64,000 nt of DNA from Microbacterium sp. LWO12-1.2 (GCF_040675875.1 NZ_JBEGII010000001.1:434001-498000); one strand, 5' to 3'. Shown: positions 1 to 7,845, counted from the first letter of the stretch. Translations and numbers: made by a program. Notes: a model not told the origin generated them from the letters alone.

Positions 1-654
1 CTCGCCGAGGCCGTTCACGAGGTTGAAGACGCCCTTCGGCAGGCCGGCCTCCTCGAAGATGCCTGCCCAGAGGGATGCCGACAGCGGCGTGAACTCGGCG
101 GGCTTGAGCACGACCGTGTTGCCGGTCGCGAGCGCGGGACCGAGCTTCCACGACTCGAGCATGAACGGCGTGTTCCAGGGCGTGATGAGCCCGGCGACGC
201 CGATCGGCTTGCGGTTGACGTAGTTCATCTGCCGGCCCGGCACCTTGAAGGCGTCGTCGGACTGGGCGACGATCAGGTCGGCGAAGAAGCGGAAGTTCTC
301 GGCCGCGCGACGCGCCTGGCCCAGCGCCTGCGTGATCGGCAGACCGGAGTCGTAGGACTCGAGCTCGGCGAGACGCGCGTCGCGGGACTCCACCAGGTCG
401 GCGATGCGGTGCAGCACCCGGGAGCGCTCGCGCGGCAGCATCCGCGGCCAGGGGCCTTCATCGAAGGCGCGCTTGGCAGCGGCGACCGCGAGCTCGATGT
501 CGGCCTTCTTGCCGGCGGCGGCGGTCGTGTAGGTCTGGTTCGTCACCGGATCGAGCACGTCGAAGGTGTCGCCGTCGACCGAGTCGACGAAGGCGCCGTC
601 GATGTAGTGCTGGATGTGGTCAGGAAGGTCGGCGGGGATGCGCGAGTCGGTCAT
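1..654 (-). CDS. hpaE: HpaE-type 5-carboxymethyl-2-hydroxymuconate semialdehyde dehydrogenase, N-terminal part (cut by window edge)
   Basis: This is the N-terminal ~218 residues of an NAD-dependent aldehyde dehydrogenase; the catalytic half lies beyond base 1. The protein starts MTDSRIPADLPDHIQHYIDG and contains the family's PWNTPFMLESWKLGPALATG and NTVVLKPAEFTPLSA segments that shape the NAD pocket. It closely resembles HpaE of the homoprotocatechuate meta-cleavage pathway, which oxidises the ring-cleavage semialdehyde to the dicarboxylic acid. The start ATG (654-652) overlaps the GntR stop in an ATGA, so it is the third gene of an operon behind the HpaG-RraA fusion and GntR. The FAH-type isomerase/decarboxylase in the same operon supports the HpaE reading over a generic aldehyde dehydrogenase. 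The substrate is inferred from context. Confidence 0.82.
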   Translation of the reverse strand, partial: MTDSRIPADLPDHIQHYIDGAFVDSVDGDTFDVLDPVTNQTYTTAAAGKKADIELAVAAAKRAFDEGPWPRMLPRERSRVLHRIADLVESRDARLAELESYDSGLPITQALGQARRAAENFRFFADLIVAQSDDAFKVPGRQMNYVNRKPIGVAGLITPWNTPFMLESWKLGPALATGNTVVLKPAEFTPLSASLWAGIFEEAGLPKGVFNLVNGLGE

Positions 655-1337
655 GAGACTTCTCCAAGTGTCTGGTGGGAACGGTTGTGCAGGGCGTCGA
701 GGAACGCGTCCCTCGTGCGCCAGCGATGGTTGCGGGCGGCGAGCTCGATCTCGAGGGGCTCTGCGCCCGATCTGATCAGCTCGAGGATCTGGGTGTGCTC
801 CTCGACCGAATGCTGCGCGCGGCCGGGCACGTAGGCGAAGGTGGAGTCGCGGATGCCGGACAGCCGCGCCCATCCGCGGTGCACGAGGTCGAGCAGGTGC
901 GGGTTCGGGCACGGCTCGAACAGCACCGAGTGGAACTGCCGGTTCAGCTCTGTGAAGGCGTGCGCGTCGAGGTGTCCGAGCATGCGAGACATCTGCTCGT
1001 TGACCTCGGCGGCCGTATCGAGCGCCGCAGCGTCGAGCAGGGGAGCGGACAGCGCGGTCGCCGCCCCCTCGACCAGGCCGAGCGTCTGCATCGTGTGGGC
1101 GTACTCGCTCTCGTCGACCAGCGTGACGCGGGCGCCGACGTTGCGTTCGAACGTGACGAGTCCTTCGGCCTCGAGCCGGCGGATCGCTTCCCGCACAGGC
1201 ACCACGCTCATGCCGAGTTCCTCGGCGATCGAGCCGAGCACCAGACGGTAGCCGGGCCCGAAGGCATGACCCGAGATCCGCGAGCGGATCCAGGCGTACG
1301 CCTGCTCCGACTTGCTCGCGCTGCCGACGGAGGTCAT
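651..1337 (-). CDS. GntR/FadR-family transcriptional regulator of the hpa-type operon
   Basis: This is a 228-aa regulator with an N-terminal winged helix-turn-helix (about residues 10-70; the segment ELGMSVVPVREAIRRLEAEG is the recognition-helix region typical of GntR) and an all-alpha FCD ligand domain (about 90-220). The FCD domain keeps the metal/ligand-binding histidines (FTELNRQFHSVLF and the later HTQILELIRSG). The ATG overlaps the stop of the upstream HpaG-RraA gene, and its own stop overlaps the hpaE start, so the regulator is embedded in the operon it probably controls. FadR-type members usually repress and are released by an organic acid, here perhaps a hydroxyphenylacetate-pathway intermediate (inference). 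A candidate operator is the near-palindromic AT-rich site at 3012-3023. Confidence 0.87.
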   Translation of the reverse strand: MTSVGSASKSEQAYAWIRSRISGHAFGPGYRLVLGSIAEELGMSVVPVREAIRRLEAEGLVTFERNVGARVTLVDESEYAHTMQTLGLVEGAATALSAPLLDAAALDTAAEVNEQMSRMLGHLDAHAFTELNRQFHSVLFEPCPNPHLLDLVHRGWARLSGIRDSTFAYVPGRAQHSVEEHTQILELIRSGAEPLEIELAARNHRWRTRDAFLDALHNRSHQTLGEVS

Positions 1338-2962
1338 CGCCCTGCCTCTGAGTCGTCCTGGATCCCTGAGCCGTCGTGGGTCCCTGAGTCGTCCTGGGTC
1401 CCTGAGCTTTCCTGGGTCCCTGAGTCGTCCTGGGTCCCTGAGTCGTCCTGGATCCCTGAGCCGTCGTGGGTCCCTGAGCCTGTCGAAGGGCCGGTGGCCG
1501 CGACGTAGCGCGCGCGCCACTCGGCGTTCAACGGGAACAGTCCGTCGACGGGGTGACCGGCGGCGACCTGCTCGGCGATCCAGGCGTCCTCGATCTCCTG
1601 CGCGATGGCGTCGTCGGCGATCTGCTCGGCCAGGGACGGTGGGATGACGATCACGCCGTCGCCGTCGCCGACGATGATGTCGCCCGGCTGCACGGTCGCA
1701 CCGCCGCAGGAGATCGTGATGTCGACGTCCCACGGCACATGCTTGCGGCCGAGGACCGAGGGGTGCGCGCCCTGCGAGAACACCGGCAGACCGATCTCGG
1801 CCACGGCGTCGAAGTCGCGGATGCCGCCATCGGTGACGACGCCCGCCGCGCCGCGCGCACGGGCGCGGAGGGCGAGGATGTCGCCCAGGGTGCCGGTTGT
1901 CGCGTCGCCGCGGGCTTCGATCACGATGATCTCGCCCCCGTCCACGGCATCGAAGGCGCGCTTCTGGGCGTTGTACCCGCCGCCGTGCGAGGCGAACAGG
2001 TCTTCGCGGAACGGCACGAACCGCAGCGTCTTGGCCGTGCCGACGATCTTGCTGCCGGGGATGTTGGCGTGCACGCCGTCGATGAAGCAGGAGTGGTGAC
2101 CGCGTTTGCGCAGCTGCGCCGAGAGGCCGGCGGTCGGGGCCTCCAGGAGCTTGGCGCGGAGCGCGGGGGAGATTCCTGCGTTCGCCTGGGTCTCTGAGCT
2201 TGTCGAAGCGACGGGCGGGAGCCCGGCCTCTTCCCGAGAGCCCCAGGCCTCGGTGCGCTGCAGGTCGTCGACGGCGGGGAGCGAACCGATCTCCCCATCG
2301 AAGGGGACGTCGCCCTGCGTGACCGTCGTGACGAGCCGACCGGAGGACGGTGCTCCTTCGGCATCGGGCGCGTCGACCTCGACCTCGACGACGTCGCCGG
2401 GGACGATCACGGAGGACCCGGCGGGGGTGCCAGTGAGGATCACGTCGCCCGGCTCGAGCGTGAAGTGCTGCGAGAGGTCGGCGACCAGCTGCGCGAGCGG
2501 GAAGATCAGCCCGGCCGTGGTGTCGTCCTGGCGGAGTTCGCCGTTGACCCAGGTGCGCACGCGCAGGGCTGCGGGGTCGACCTTGCGCGCGTCGATCAGC
2601 TGCGGTCCGAGCGGGGTGTAGCCGTCTCCACCCTTGGAGCGGACGTTCGAGCCCTTGTCGTTCGCACGCAGGTCGTACAGGCCGAGGTCGTTCGACGCGG
2701 TGACGGCGCCCACGTGCGCCCAGGCCTCGCTGACCGGCACCCGGCGGGCGGCGGTGCCCATGATCAGGGCGATCTCGCCCTCGAACGCGAGCAGCTCGGT
2801 GCCGGCCGGACGTTCGACAGTGCCACCGGAGGAGGCGACGGAGCTCGCCGGCTTGAAGAAGTAGGAGGGGGCTGCCGGGCGTCGGCCCCGCTGATCCGCC
2901 CGTGAGGCATAGCTCAGGTGGATCGCGATGATCTTGCCGGGGCGGTCGATGGGATCCGTCAC
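1334..2962 (-). CDS. Fused fumarylacetoacetate-hydrolase-type isomerase/decarboxylase (HpaG-like) and RraA-type aldolase
   Basis: This 542-aa protein has two enzyme domains. The N-terminal ~225 residues are an FAH-fold domain with the metal-binding LLAFEGEIALIMG segment and the GDVILTGTPAG loop, as in HpaG and other isomerase/decarboxylases. Residues ~270-490 are an RraA-like domain with the GVVTDGGIRDFD metal/substrate motif found in 4-hydroxy-4-methyl-2-oxoglutarate and related pyruvate aldolases. An RraA aldolase here could replace HpaI, so decarboxylation/isomerisation and the final C-C cleavage may sit on one chain (inference). GTG at 2962 is chosen because GAGGAGG lies just upstream; an ATG at 3016 has no comparable site and sits in the promoter. 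The interdomain linker carries a REP-like sequence (2190-2210) and the C-terminus is an 18-bp-repeat tail. It diverges from the transporter gene. Confidence 0.85.
   Translation of the reverse strand: MTDPIDRPGKIIAIHLSYASRADQRGRRPAAPSYFFKPASSVASSGGTVERPAGTELLAFEGEIALIMGTAARRVPVSEAWAHVGAVTASNDLGLYDLRANDKGSNVRSKGGDGYTPLGPQLIDARKVDPAALRVRTWVNGELRQDDTTAGLIFPLAQLVADLSQHFTLEPGDVILTGTPAGSSVIVPGDVVEVEVDAPDAEGAPSSGRLVTTVTQGDVPFDGEIGSLPAVDDLQRTEAWGSREEAGLPPVASTSSETQANAGISPALRAKLLEAPTAGLSAQLRKRGHHSCFIDGVHANIPGSKIVGTAKTLRFVPFREDLFASHGGGYNAQKRAFDAVDGGEIIVIEARGDATTGTLGDILALRARARGAAGVVTDGGIRDFDAVAEIGLPVFSQGAHPSVLGRKHVPWDVDITISCGGATVQPGDIIVGDGDGVIVIPPSLAEQIADDAIAQEIEDAWIAEQVAAGHPVDGLFPLNAEWRARYVAATGPSTGSGTHDGSGIQDDSGTQDDSGTQESSGTQDDSGTHDGSGIQDDSEAGR
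1347..1490. repeat. Eight tandem 18-bp repeats encoding the C-terminal tail of the HpaG-RraA fusion
   Basis: Eight consecutive 18-base units of the form CCTGAGTCGTCCTGGGTC, with few substitutions, run through the 3' end of the fusion gene. The last unit (1473-1490, CCTGAGCCTGTCGAAGGG) is a copy of the REP-like sequence found elsewhere in the window. Because 18 is a multiple of three the reading frame is kept, giving a degenerate acidic, Ser/Thr/Gly-rich tail of SGTQDD-like hexapeptides. The array looks like expansion from a REP-like copy that landed at the gene's end. Copy number is likely to vary between strains. Confidence 0.85.
2190..2210. repeat. REP-like dispersed sequence in the interdomain linker
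   Basis: Reads GTCTCTGAGCTTGTCGAAGCG. It is a member of the TCCCTGAGCTTGTCGAAGGG family and lies exactly in the linker between the FAH and RraA domains of the fusion gene. Confidence 0.7.
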
Positions 2963-3103
2963 GGGGCGCCTCCTCGCGCTCGTCTGCAACGCCTTGTGCG
3001 TCGTATTCGAAATCATATATCATCGGTTCACCCCTCGGCAAGCATCCGGATTCACGTCCTTCGCACGCCGTGACAGTGCAGTCACAATCAAAGGAGACAC
3101 CCC
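2963..3103. promoter_or_regulatory. Divergent promoter region between the hpa-type operon and the MHS transporter, with a candidate GntR operator
   Basis: A 141-bp intergenic region separates the left-running operon from the right-running transporter. It contains the only strongly AT-rich patch nearby. ATCATATATCAT (3012-3023) is palindromic at 10 of 12 positions, a plausible FadR/GntR operator overlapping a -10 element. A clear Shine-Dalgarno (AAAGGAG, 3089-3095) serves the transporter. The operator role is inference. Confidence 0.5.
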
Positions 3104-4483
3104 ATGAGCGGGCAGTCACAGGTTGGGTTCACGCCCACCGGAACCATCGCGACGGCGGCCGATCGGCGTCGCGTCGTGTTCGCCACCGTCGTCGGAACCA
3201 CCGTGGAGTGGTACGACTTCTTCATCTACGCCACCGCGGTGGGGCTCGTCTTCGGACAGCTCTTCTTCGAGCCGCTGGGGGCGAACAGCGCCCTGATCGC
3301 GTTCGCGACCGTCGGTGTGAGCTTCCTCTTCCGTCCCCTCGGAGCGTTCCTCGCCGGGCACTACGGAGACAAGTTCGGACGCAAGACCGTATTGATGTGG
3401 ACGCTGATCCTGATGGGCGCCGCGACCGCGCTGATCGGTATCCTGCCCACCTATGAGGCCATCGGAATCGCCGCTCCGATCCTCCTCGTGCTCCTGCGCA
3501 TCCTCCAGGGCATCTCGGCCGGTGGCGAGTGGGGTGGCGCCGTGCTGATGGCTGTCGAGCACGCTCCGCGCGCGAAGCGCGGCATCTTCGGCGCCTCGCC
3601 GCAGATCGGCGTGCCACTGGGTCTGCTGCTCGCCTCGGGCGTCATGGCGCTGATGACGGCGATCGCGCCAGGAGAGCAGTTCGCGATCTGGGGCTGGCGG
3701 GTCCCGTTCCTGCTCAGCGTCGTGCTGATCCTGGTCGGCTACTACGTGCGCCGCAAGGTCGAGGAGAGCCCGGTGTTCACCGAGCTCGCCGCCCGCAAGG
3801 AGAAGGCGCGCATGCCGATCGTGCAGCTGTTCCGCAAGCACGCCCTGCTCGTGGTGATCGCCGCATTCGTCTTCGCGGGCAACAACGCGGTCGGCTACAT
3901 GACCACCGGCGGCTACATCCAGGGCTACGCCACGAACCCCGAAGGACCGATCGGCCTCGATCGCGGCCCGGTGCTGTGGGCCGTCGCCGGCTCCGCCGTC
4001 ACCTGGCTGCTCACGACGCTCCTGGCCGGATGGGTGTCCGACCGCATCGGTCGCCGCTCGACGTACGTCATCGGCTGGGTGCTGCAGCTGGTGGGTGTCT
4101 TCACCCTGTTCCCGCTCGTGAACACCGGTGACATCGGTCTGCTGTTCGCCGGACTCGCGATCCTCACGATCGGCCTCGGCTTCACCTACGGGCCGCAGGC
4201 GGCGCTGTACACCGAGCTGTTCCCCGCCAGCATCCGCTTCTCGGGAGTCTCGATCTCGTACGCGATCGGCGCCATCGCCGGCGGCGCATTCGCTCCGACC
4301 ATCGCCACGGCGATCGTGCAGGCGACCGGCTCGACGCAGGCGGTCACCTGGTACCTCGCCGGGATGACGGTGCTCGGCCTGATCGCGACGCTGTTGCTGC
4401 GCGACCGCTCCGGCATCCCGCTCGGACCCGACCATGAGGATGAGCAGTCCGTGAGCCCGATCCGCGGGCTCGCGAAGGTCTGA
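3104..4483 (+). CDS. MHS-type major facilitator superfamily transporter, probably for an aromatic or carboxylic acid
   Basis: This is a 459-aa, twelve-helix MFS permease of the metabolite:H+ symporter branch. Features are the N-terminal TTVEWYDFFIYATAVGLVFG signature, the loop 2-3 motif GHYGDKFGRKTVLMWTL (about residues 85-101), RILQGISAGGEWGGAVL in helix 4, and a repeat loop WVSDRIGRRSTY in the second half. Members carry dicarboxylates, shikimate, proline/betaine or aromatic acids into the cell with protons. Its divergent position opposite the HpaG-RraA operon suggests it imports the substrate of that pathway, such as a hydroxyphenylacetate (inference). A good ribosome-binding site supports the ATG at 3104. 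The gene is followed by a long inverted repeat (4495-4582) that separates it from the convergent IclR gene. Confidence 0.85.
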   Translation: MSGQSQVGFTPTGTIATAADRRRVVFATVVGTTVEWYDFFIYATAVGLVFGQLFFEPLGANSALIAFATVGVSFLFRPLGAFLAGHYGDKFGRKTVLMWTLILMGAATALIGILPTYEAIGIAAPILLVLLRILQGISAGGEWGGAVLMAVEHAPRAKRGIFGASPQIGVPLGLLLASGVMALMTAIAPGEQFAIWGWRVPFLLSVVLILVGYYVRRKVEESPVFTELAARKEKARMPIVQLFRKHALLVVIAAFVFAGNNAVGYMTTGGYIQGYATNPEGPIGLDRGPVLWAVAGSAVTWLLTTLLAGWVSDRIGRRSTYVIGWVLQLVGVFTLFPLVNTGDIGLLFAGLAILTIGLGFTYGPQAALYTELFPASIRFSGVSISYAIGAIAGGAFAPTIATAIVQATGSTQAVTWYLAGMTVLGLIATLLLRDRSGIPLGPDHEDEQSVSPIRGLAKV

Positions 4484-4494
4484 CCGAACCCTGA

Positions 4495-4582
4495 CGTCCA
4501 CAACTCAGGCGCGATCGGGCGATGTCCCGGCGGATCGGCCGTGGTCCGCGGATCGACTCCGATTCCGCCTGAGTTGTGGACG
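4495..4582. repeat. Perfect 17-bp inverted repeat in the convergent intergenic region
   Basis: CGTCCACAACTCAGGCG (4495-4511) is repeated as its exact reverse complement at 4566-4582 around a 54-base GC-rich interior that can itself pair. It fills the space between two convergent genes. It lacks a T-run and is larger than a typical terminator. It could be a bidirectional terminator or a small REP/BIME-type element. Confidence 0.75.
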
Positions 4583-4592
4583 GCCACTGACC

Positions 4593-5300
4593 TCAGCCGT
4601 CGAGGGCGTCGCGGATGACGGATGCTGAGTGCTGCAGACGTGCGGCGATCGCGGCATCATTCAGGTCGGTGGCCACATGCACCACGGCGATCGCGGCCGG
4701 ACGCTGGCCACGGAGGACGAGCGGGACGGCGACGGACTGCACGGTCGGGATCACCTCGTCGTGGCTGGTCGCATATCCGCGGTGCTCCGTCAGGGTGATC
4801 GCCTCACGGAGGGCGGGGGAGACGTCGGCGGGCCAGTCAATCGACCGCAGCTGCGCCAGGATCGCCTTGCCGGGCGCGCCGACGGTCACCGGATGCCGCG
4901 CGCCGGGGCGCTGGGCCACGCTCGCGACCGCATGTCGCGGCTCGACACTCGCCAGCGTGATGCACTCCGCCCCGTCGAGCACAGCGAGGAAGCAGGTCAT
5001 CCCGAGCTCGTTCGCGATCGCCGTCAGCTCGGGGAGGGCCTCGGCCTGCAGATCGTGCGCCACACCTGCCGCGAGAGCTGCCATGCGGGCGCCGAGGCTC
5101 ACGGCGCCGGCTGCGTCTCGGGAGACGAGCCCGTGGTCTTCGAGCGTGCGCAGCAGGCGATAGGCGATCGAGCGGTGCACGCCGAGGCGGAGGGCGATCT
5201 CATCGATCGTAAGCGGGGTGCGCGCGTCGGCCAGCACCTCGAGGATGCGGATGCCGCGGCTCAGGGTCTGCGAGGCGGGCGAAGTCGTGGTCTCTGCCAT
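4593..5300 (-). CDS. IclR-family transcriptional regulator of the divergent hydroxylase
   Basis: This 235-aa regulator has an N-terminal winged helix (about residues 12-75; TIDEIALRLGVHRSIAYRLL is the helix-turn-helix) and a C-terminal IclR effector-binding domain (about 85-230) with the usual GAPGKAILA loop. It is transcribed away from the MobA-like hydroxylase, 158 bp apart. IclR members commonly control aromatic catabolic genes from such a position (PcaR, PobR, MhpR types). The intergenic region holds two GTTC-N7-GAAC palindromes 20 bp apart (5369-5405), very likely its binding sites. The effector is probably a hydroxybenzoate or product (inference). Confidence 0.88.
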   Translation of the reverse strand: MAETTTSPASQTLSRGIRILEVLADARTPLTIDEIALRLGVHRSIAYRLLRTLEDHGLVSRDAAGAVSLGARMAALAAGVAHDLQAEALPELTAIANELGMTCFLAVLDGAECITLASVEPRHAVASVAQRPGARHPVTVGAPGKAILAQLRSIDWPADVSPALREAITLTEHRGYATSHDEVIPTVQSVAVPLVLRGQRPAAIAVVHVATDLNDAAIAARLQHSASVIRDALDG

Positions 5301-5368
5301 GCGGGCGCTCCTCTGCGTCGCTCGCGCCGGTTCTTCCTTGCGTTCTCAGAGGGGCGCGAATATGCTGT

Positions 5369-5405
5369 GTTCAATAGTAGAACGTCGTGTTCGAATATAG
5401 AACAC
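5369..5405. promoter_or_regulatory. Two tandem IclR-type operators
   Basis: Site 1 is GTTC-AATAGTA-GAAC (5369-5383). Site 2 is the longer perfect palindrome GTGTTC-GAATATA-GAACAC (5387-5405). Both have a 7-base AT-rich spacer and their centres are 20 bp apart, two helical turns, so two dimers could bind on the same face. They lie between the divergent IclR and hydroxylase starts and probably overlap one or both promoters. Confidence 0.7.
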
Positions 5406-5458
5406 GCCCAAGCGCAACGCAACACCCAGACAGTGCAGTCCGGAAGGAATCGACGACG

Positions 5459-7330
5459 ATGCAGTTCCACCACCACGGTTACGTGTCCGGCAATCCTCGC
5501 GTGCAGGATGCGGCAGGCGTCGGCATCGACCGTCCCGCCGAACTGCCGGAGCATGTCGACGTGCTCATCGTCGGATCCGGCCCCGCCGGCATGCTGCTCG
5601 CCGCGCAGATGTCGCAGTACCCCGGCGTGACCACCCGCATCATCGAGAAGCGCGAAGGGCGACTGGTGCTCGGTCAGGCTGACGGTATCCAGCCCCGCAG
5701 CGTCGAGACGTTCCAGGCGTTCGGGTTCGCGGAGCGGATCGTCGCCGAGGCGTACAACATCGGTTGGATGAACTTCTGGGGTCCGAACCCGGAGAACCCG
5801 CGCGAGATCGTCCGTACCTCGCGCACCGCCGACTACGCCTACGACATCTGCGAGTTCCCGCATCTGATCGTGAACCAGGCGCGCGTGCTCGACTACTTCG
5901 CCGAAGCCGCTGTCAACGGTCCCGGCCGCATCGTCCCGGACTACGGCGTGGAGTTCCTCGGCCTCACCGTGCACGACGACGGCGAGTACCCGGTCGAAGT
6001 GCGCGTGCGGCATGTCGCCGGCGAGCAGGCCGGGGAGGAGCGCGTGATCCACGCGAAGTACGTCGCCGGCTGCGACGGTGCGCGCAGTGGTGTGCGCGAG
6101 GCCATCGGTCGCACGCATGTCGGCGGCAGCGCGGCGCACGCCTGGGGTGTCATGGACGTGCTCGTGAACACGGACTTCCCGGACTGGCGCACCAAGTGCG
6201 CGATCAACTCCGAGGCGGGGAACATCCTGCACATCCCCCGCGAGGGCGGCTACCTCTCGCGCATGTACATCGATCTCGGCGAGGTCGCGGCGGACGACGA
6301 CCATCGCGTGCGCAAGACGCCGGTCGAGGAGATCATCCGCAAGGCGAACGACATCCTGCACCCGTACTCGATCGACGTGCAGCAGGTCGCGTGGCACAGC
6401 GTGTACGAGGTCGGGCACCGGGTCACGGACGGCTTCGACGACGTGATCGACGAGTCGGGGCGCACGCCGCGCGTGTTCCTCACCGGTGACGCCTGCCACA
6501 CGCACAGCGCAAAGGCCGGACAGGGCATGAACGTCTCGATGCAGGACGGGTTCAACCTCGGGTGGAAGCTCGGCTCGGTGCTCACCGGCCGGGCGGGCGA
6601 GGCGCTGCTGTCGACCTACGGCGCCGAGCGGCGTCCGGTGGCTCAGCAGCTCATCGACTTCGATCGCGAGTGGTCGACTCTGATGGCGCGCAAGCCGGAG
6701 GAGATCTCCGACCCGAACGAGCTCGCGACGTACTACCTGGCGACAGCGGAGTTCCCCTCCGGGTTCATGACGCAGTACACCGCGTCGATGATCACGGGAT
6801 CCGACGCGCATCAGGCGCTCGCCGGGGGCTACCCGTTGGGGAAGAGGTTCAAGTCCGCCGAGGTGATCCGGGTCGGCGACGGGAACGTCGTGCACCTCGG
6901 GCACCACGCGAAGGCGGATGGACGGTGGCGCGTGTACGCGTTCGGCGACCGCACCGGTGAGACCCTCGCCGCGTGGGCCGCCCAGGCCGAGCCGCTGTTC
7001 GCGCGCTTCACCCCGGCCGATGCCGATGTCGACGCCGTATTCGATGTCAAGGCGGTCTACCAGCAGCCGTTCGAAGAGGTCGAGGTGACGTCGGCGCCGG
7101 CGCTGTTCCAGCCGAAGACCGGTCCGCTCGGGCTGACGGACTGGGAGAAGGTGTACGCGGCAGGGCCGAGCAAGTGGACGGAGACCGACATCTTCGCCGC
7201 CCGCGAGCTCTCGCGCGATGGCGTCGTGATCGTCGTGCGGCCTGACCAGTATGTCGCCGCGATCCTGCCCCTGGACGACACGTCGGAGCTCGCTGAGTTC
7301 CTGGAAGGTGCGCTCCTGCCCGCCCGCTGA
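5459..7330 (+). CDS. mobA: FAD-dependent aromatic hydroxylase, 3-hydroxybenzoate 4-monooxygenase type
   Basis: This is a 623-aa class A flavoprotein monooxygenase. It shows the FAD dinucleotide fold VLIVGSGPAGMLLAAQM (about residue 34), the DGARSGVREAIG motif (about 205) that contacts FAD and NADPH, and the GDACHTHSAKAGQGMN motif (about 342) for the FAD ribityl chain. A C-terminal thioredoxin-like domain is typical of phenol 2-monooxygenase and MobA proteins, and the length fits that family (~620-640). MobA converts 3-hydroxybenzoate to protocatechuate with NADPH and oxygen in the cytoplasm; other meta-substituted phenols are possible. ATG at 5459 is preferred over upstream starts because GGAAGGA precedes it and upstream codons run through the operators. 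No protocatechuate dioxygenase is in the window. Confidence 0.83.
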   Translation: MQFHHHGYVSGNPRVQDAAGVGIDRPAELPEHVDVLIVGSGPAGMLLAAQMSQYPGVTTRIIEKREGRLVLGQADGIQPRSVETFQAFGFAERIVAEAYNIGWMNFWGPNPENPREIVRTSRTADYAYDICEFPHLIVNQARVLDYFAEAAVNGPGRIVPDYGVEFLGLTVHDDGEYPVEVRVRHVAGEQAGEERVIHAKYVAGCDGARSGVREAIGRTHVGGSAAHAWGVMDVLVNTDFPDWRTKCAINSEAGNILHIPREGGYLSRMYIDLGEVAADDDHRVRKTPVEEIIRKANDILHPYSIDVQQVAWHSVYEVGHRVTDGFDDVIDESGRTPRVFLTGDACHTHSAKAGQGMNVSMQDGFNLGWKLGSVLTGRAGEALLSTYGAERRPVAQQLIDFDREWSTLMARKPEEISDPNELATYYLATAEFPSGFMTQYTASMITGSDAHQALAGGYPLGKRFKSAEVIRVGDGNVVHLGHHAKADGRWRVYAFGDRTGETLAAWAAQAEPLFARFTPADADVDAVFDVKAVYQQPFEEVEVTSAPALFQPKTGPLGLTDWEKVYAAGPSKWTETDIFAARELSRDGVVIVVRPDQYVAAILPLDDTSELAEFLEGALLPAR

Positions 7331-7421
7331 TCGTTCGTGGTGGACGAGTCCTGGAGGATGTCGGTGCCGCGGCGTACCGTGGACGCCGACGGGCGACGAC
7401 GCCCGACAGGAGGAGCGTGTG

Positions 7422-7796
7422 ATGACCTGGAAGATCGAACTCATCTTCATGCCGGTGAGCGATGTCGACCGTTCGAAGGAGTTCTACACGAAGATCGGAT
7501 TCAACCCCGACCACGATCAGACGCCGACCGAGGGCTTGCGGTTCGTGCAGATGACGCCGCCGGGCTCGGCCTGCTCGATCGCGTTCGGCACCGGGCTCGA
7601 CATCCCGCTCGAGCCCGGGCAGCAGAAGACGATCCAGGTGGTCGTGCCGAACGCCGACGAGGCGAAGGCGCAGCTCGAGGCGGTCGGCGTCGCGACCAAG
7701 GGCGTCGAGGATCTCGGATGGGGGCGGTTCGTCTGGTTCGACGACCCGGACGGCAACACTTGGACGCTGCAGGAGCTTCCGGACTACGCGGCCTGA
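7422..7796 (+). CDS. VOC (glyoxalase/bleomycin resistance/dioxygenase) superfamily protein
   Basis: This 124-aa single VOC-domain protein starts MTWKIELIFMPVSDVDRSKE and ends in WFDDPDGNTWTLQEL, the classic pair of beta-alpha-beta-beta-beta half-motifs, with the DPDGN turn near the C-terminus. AGGAGG precedes the ATG. It follows the MobA-like hydroxylase by 91 bp and may be co-transcribed with it. VOC proteins of this length are isomerases, lyases, dioxygenase-like or binding proteins; the sequence does not fix the reaction. A 10-bp hairpin follows the gene. Confidence 0.8.
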   Translation: MTWKIELIFMPVSDVDRSKEFYTKIGFNPDHDQTPTEGLRFVQMTPPGSACSIAFGTGLDIPLEPGQQKTIQVVVPNADEAKAQLEAVGVATKGVEDLGWGRFVWFDDPDGNTWTLQELPDYAA

Positions 7797-7804
7797 GACC
7801 CGGG

Positions 7805-7845
7805 GGAGTGCGCGCGGCGTCGACTCGCGTCAGCCCGCGCACTCC
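7805..7845. terminator. Hairpin between two convergent genes
   Basis: GGAGTGCGCG (7805-7814) pairs exactly with CGCGCACTCC (7836-7845), giving a 10-bp GC-rich stem between the convergent VOC and lipoprotein genes. There is no T-run on either side. A bidirectional terminator is the likeliest role. Confidence 0.5.

Noticed and set aside
5261..7450. A 729-codon open frame opposite the MobA-like hydroxylase, and similar long antisense frames at 651-3119, 3116-4501, 11204-13303, 15368-17548 and 57187-59271.
   Set aside because: They lie exactly over well-recognised genes, lack family motifs and are rich in Arg, His, Gly and Asp, as expected for antisense frames in high-GC DNA.
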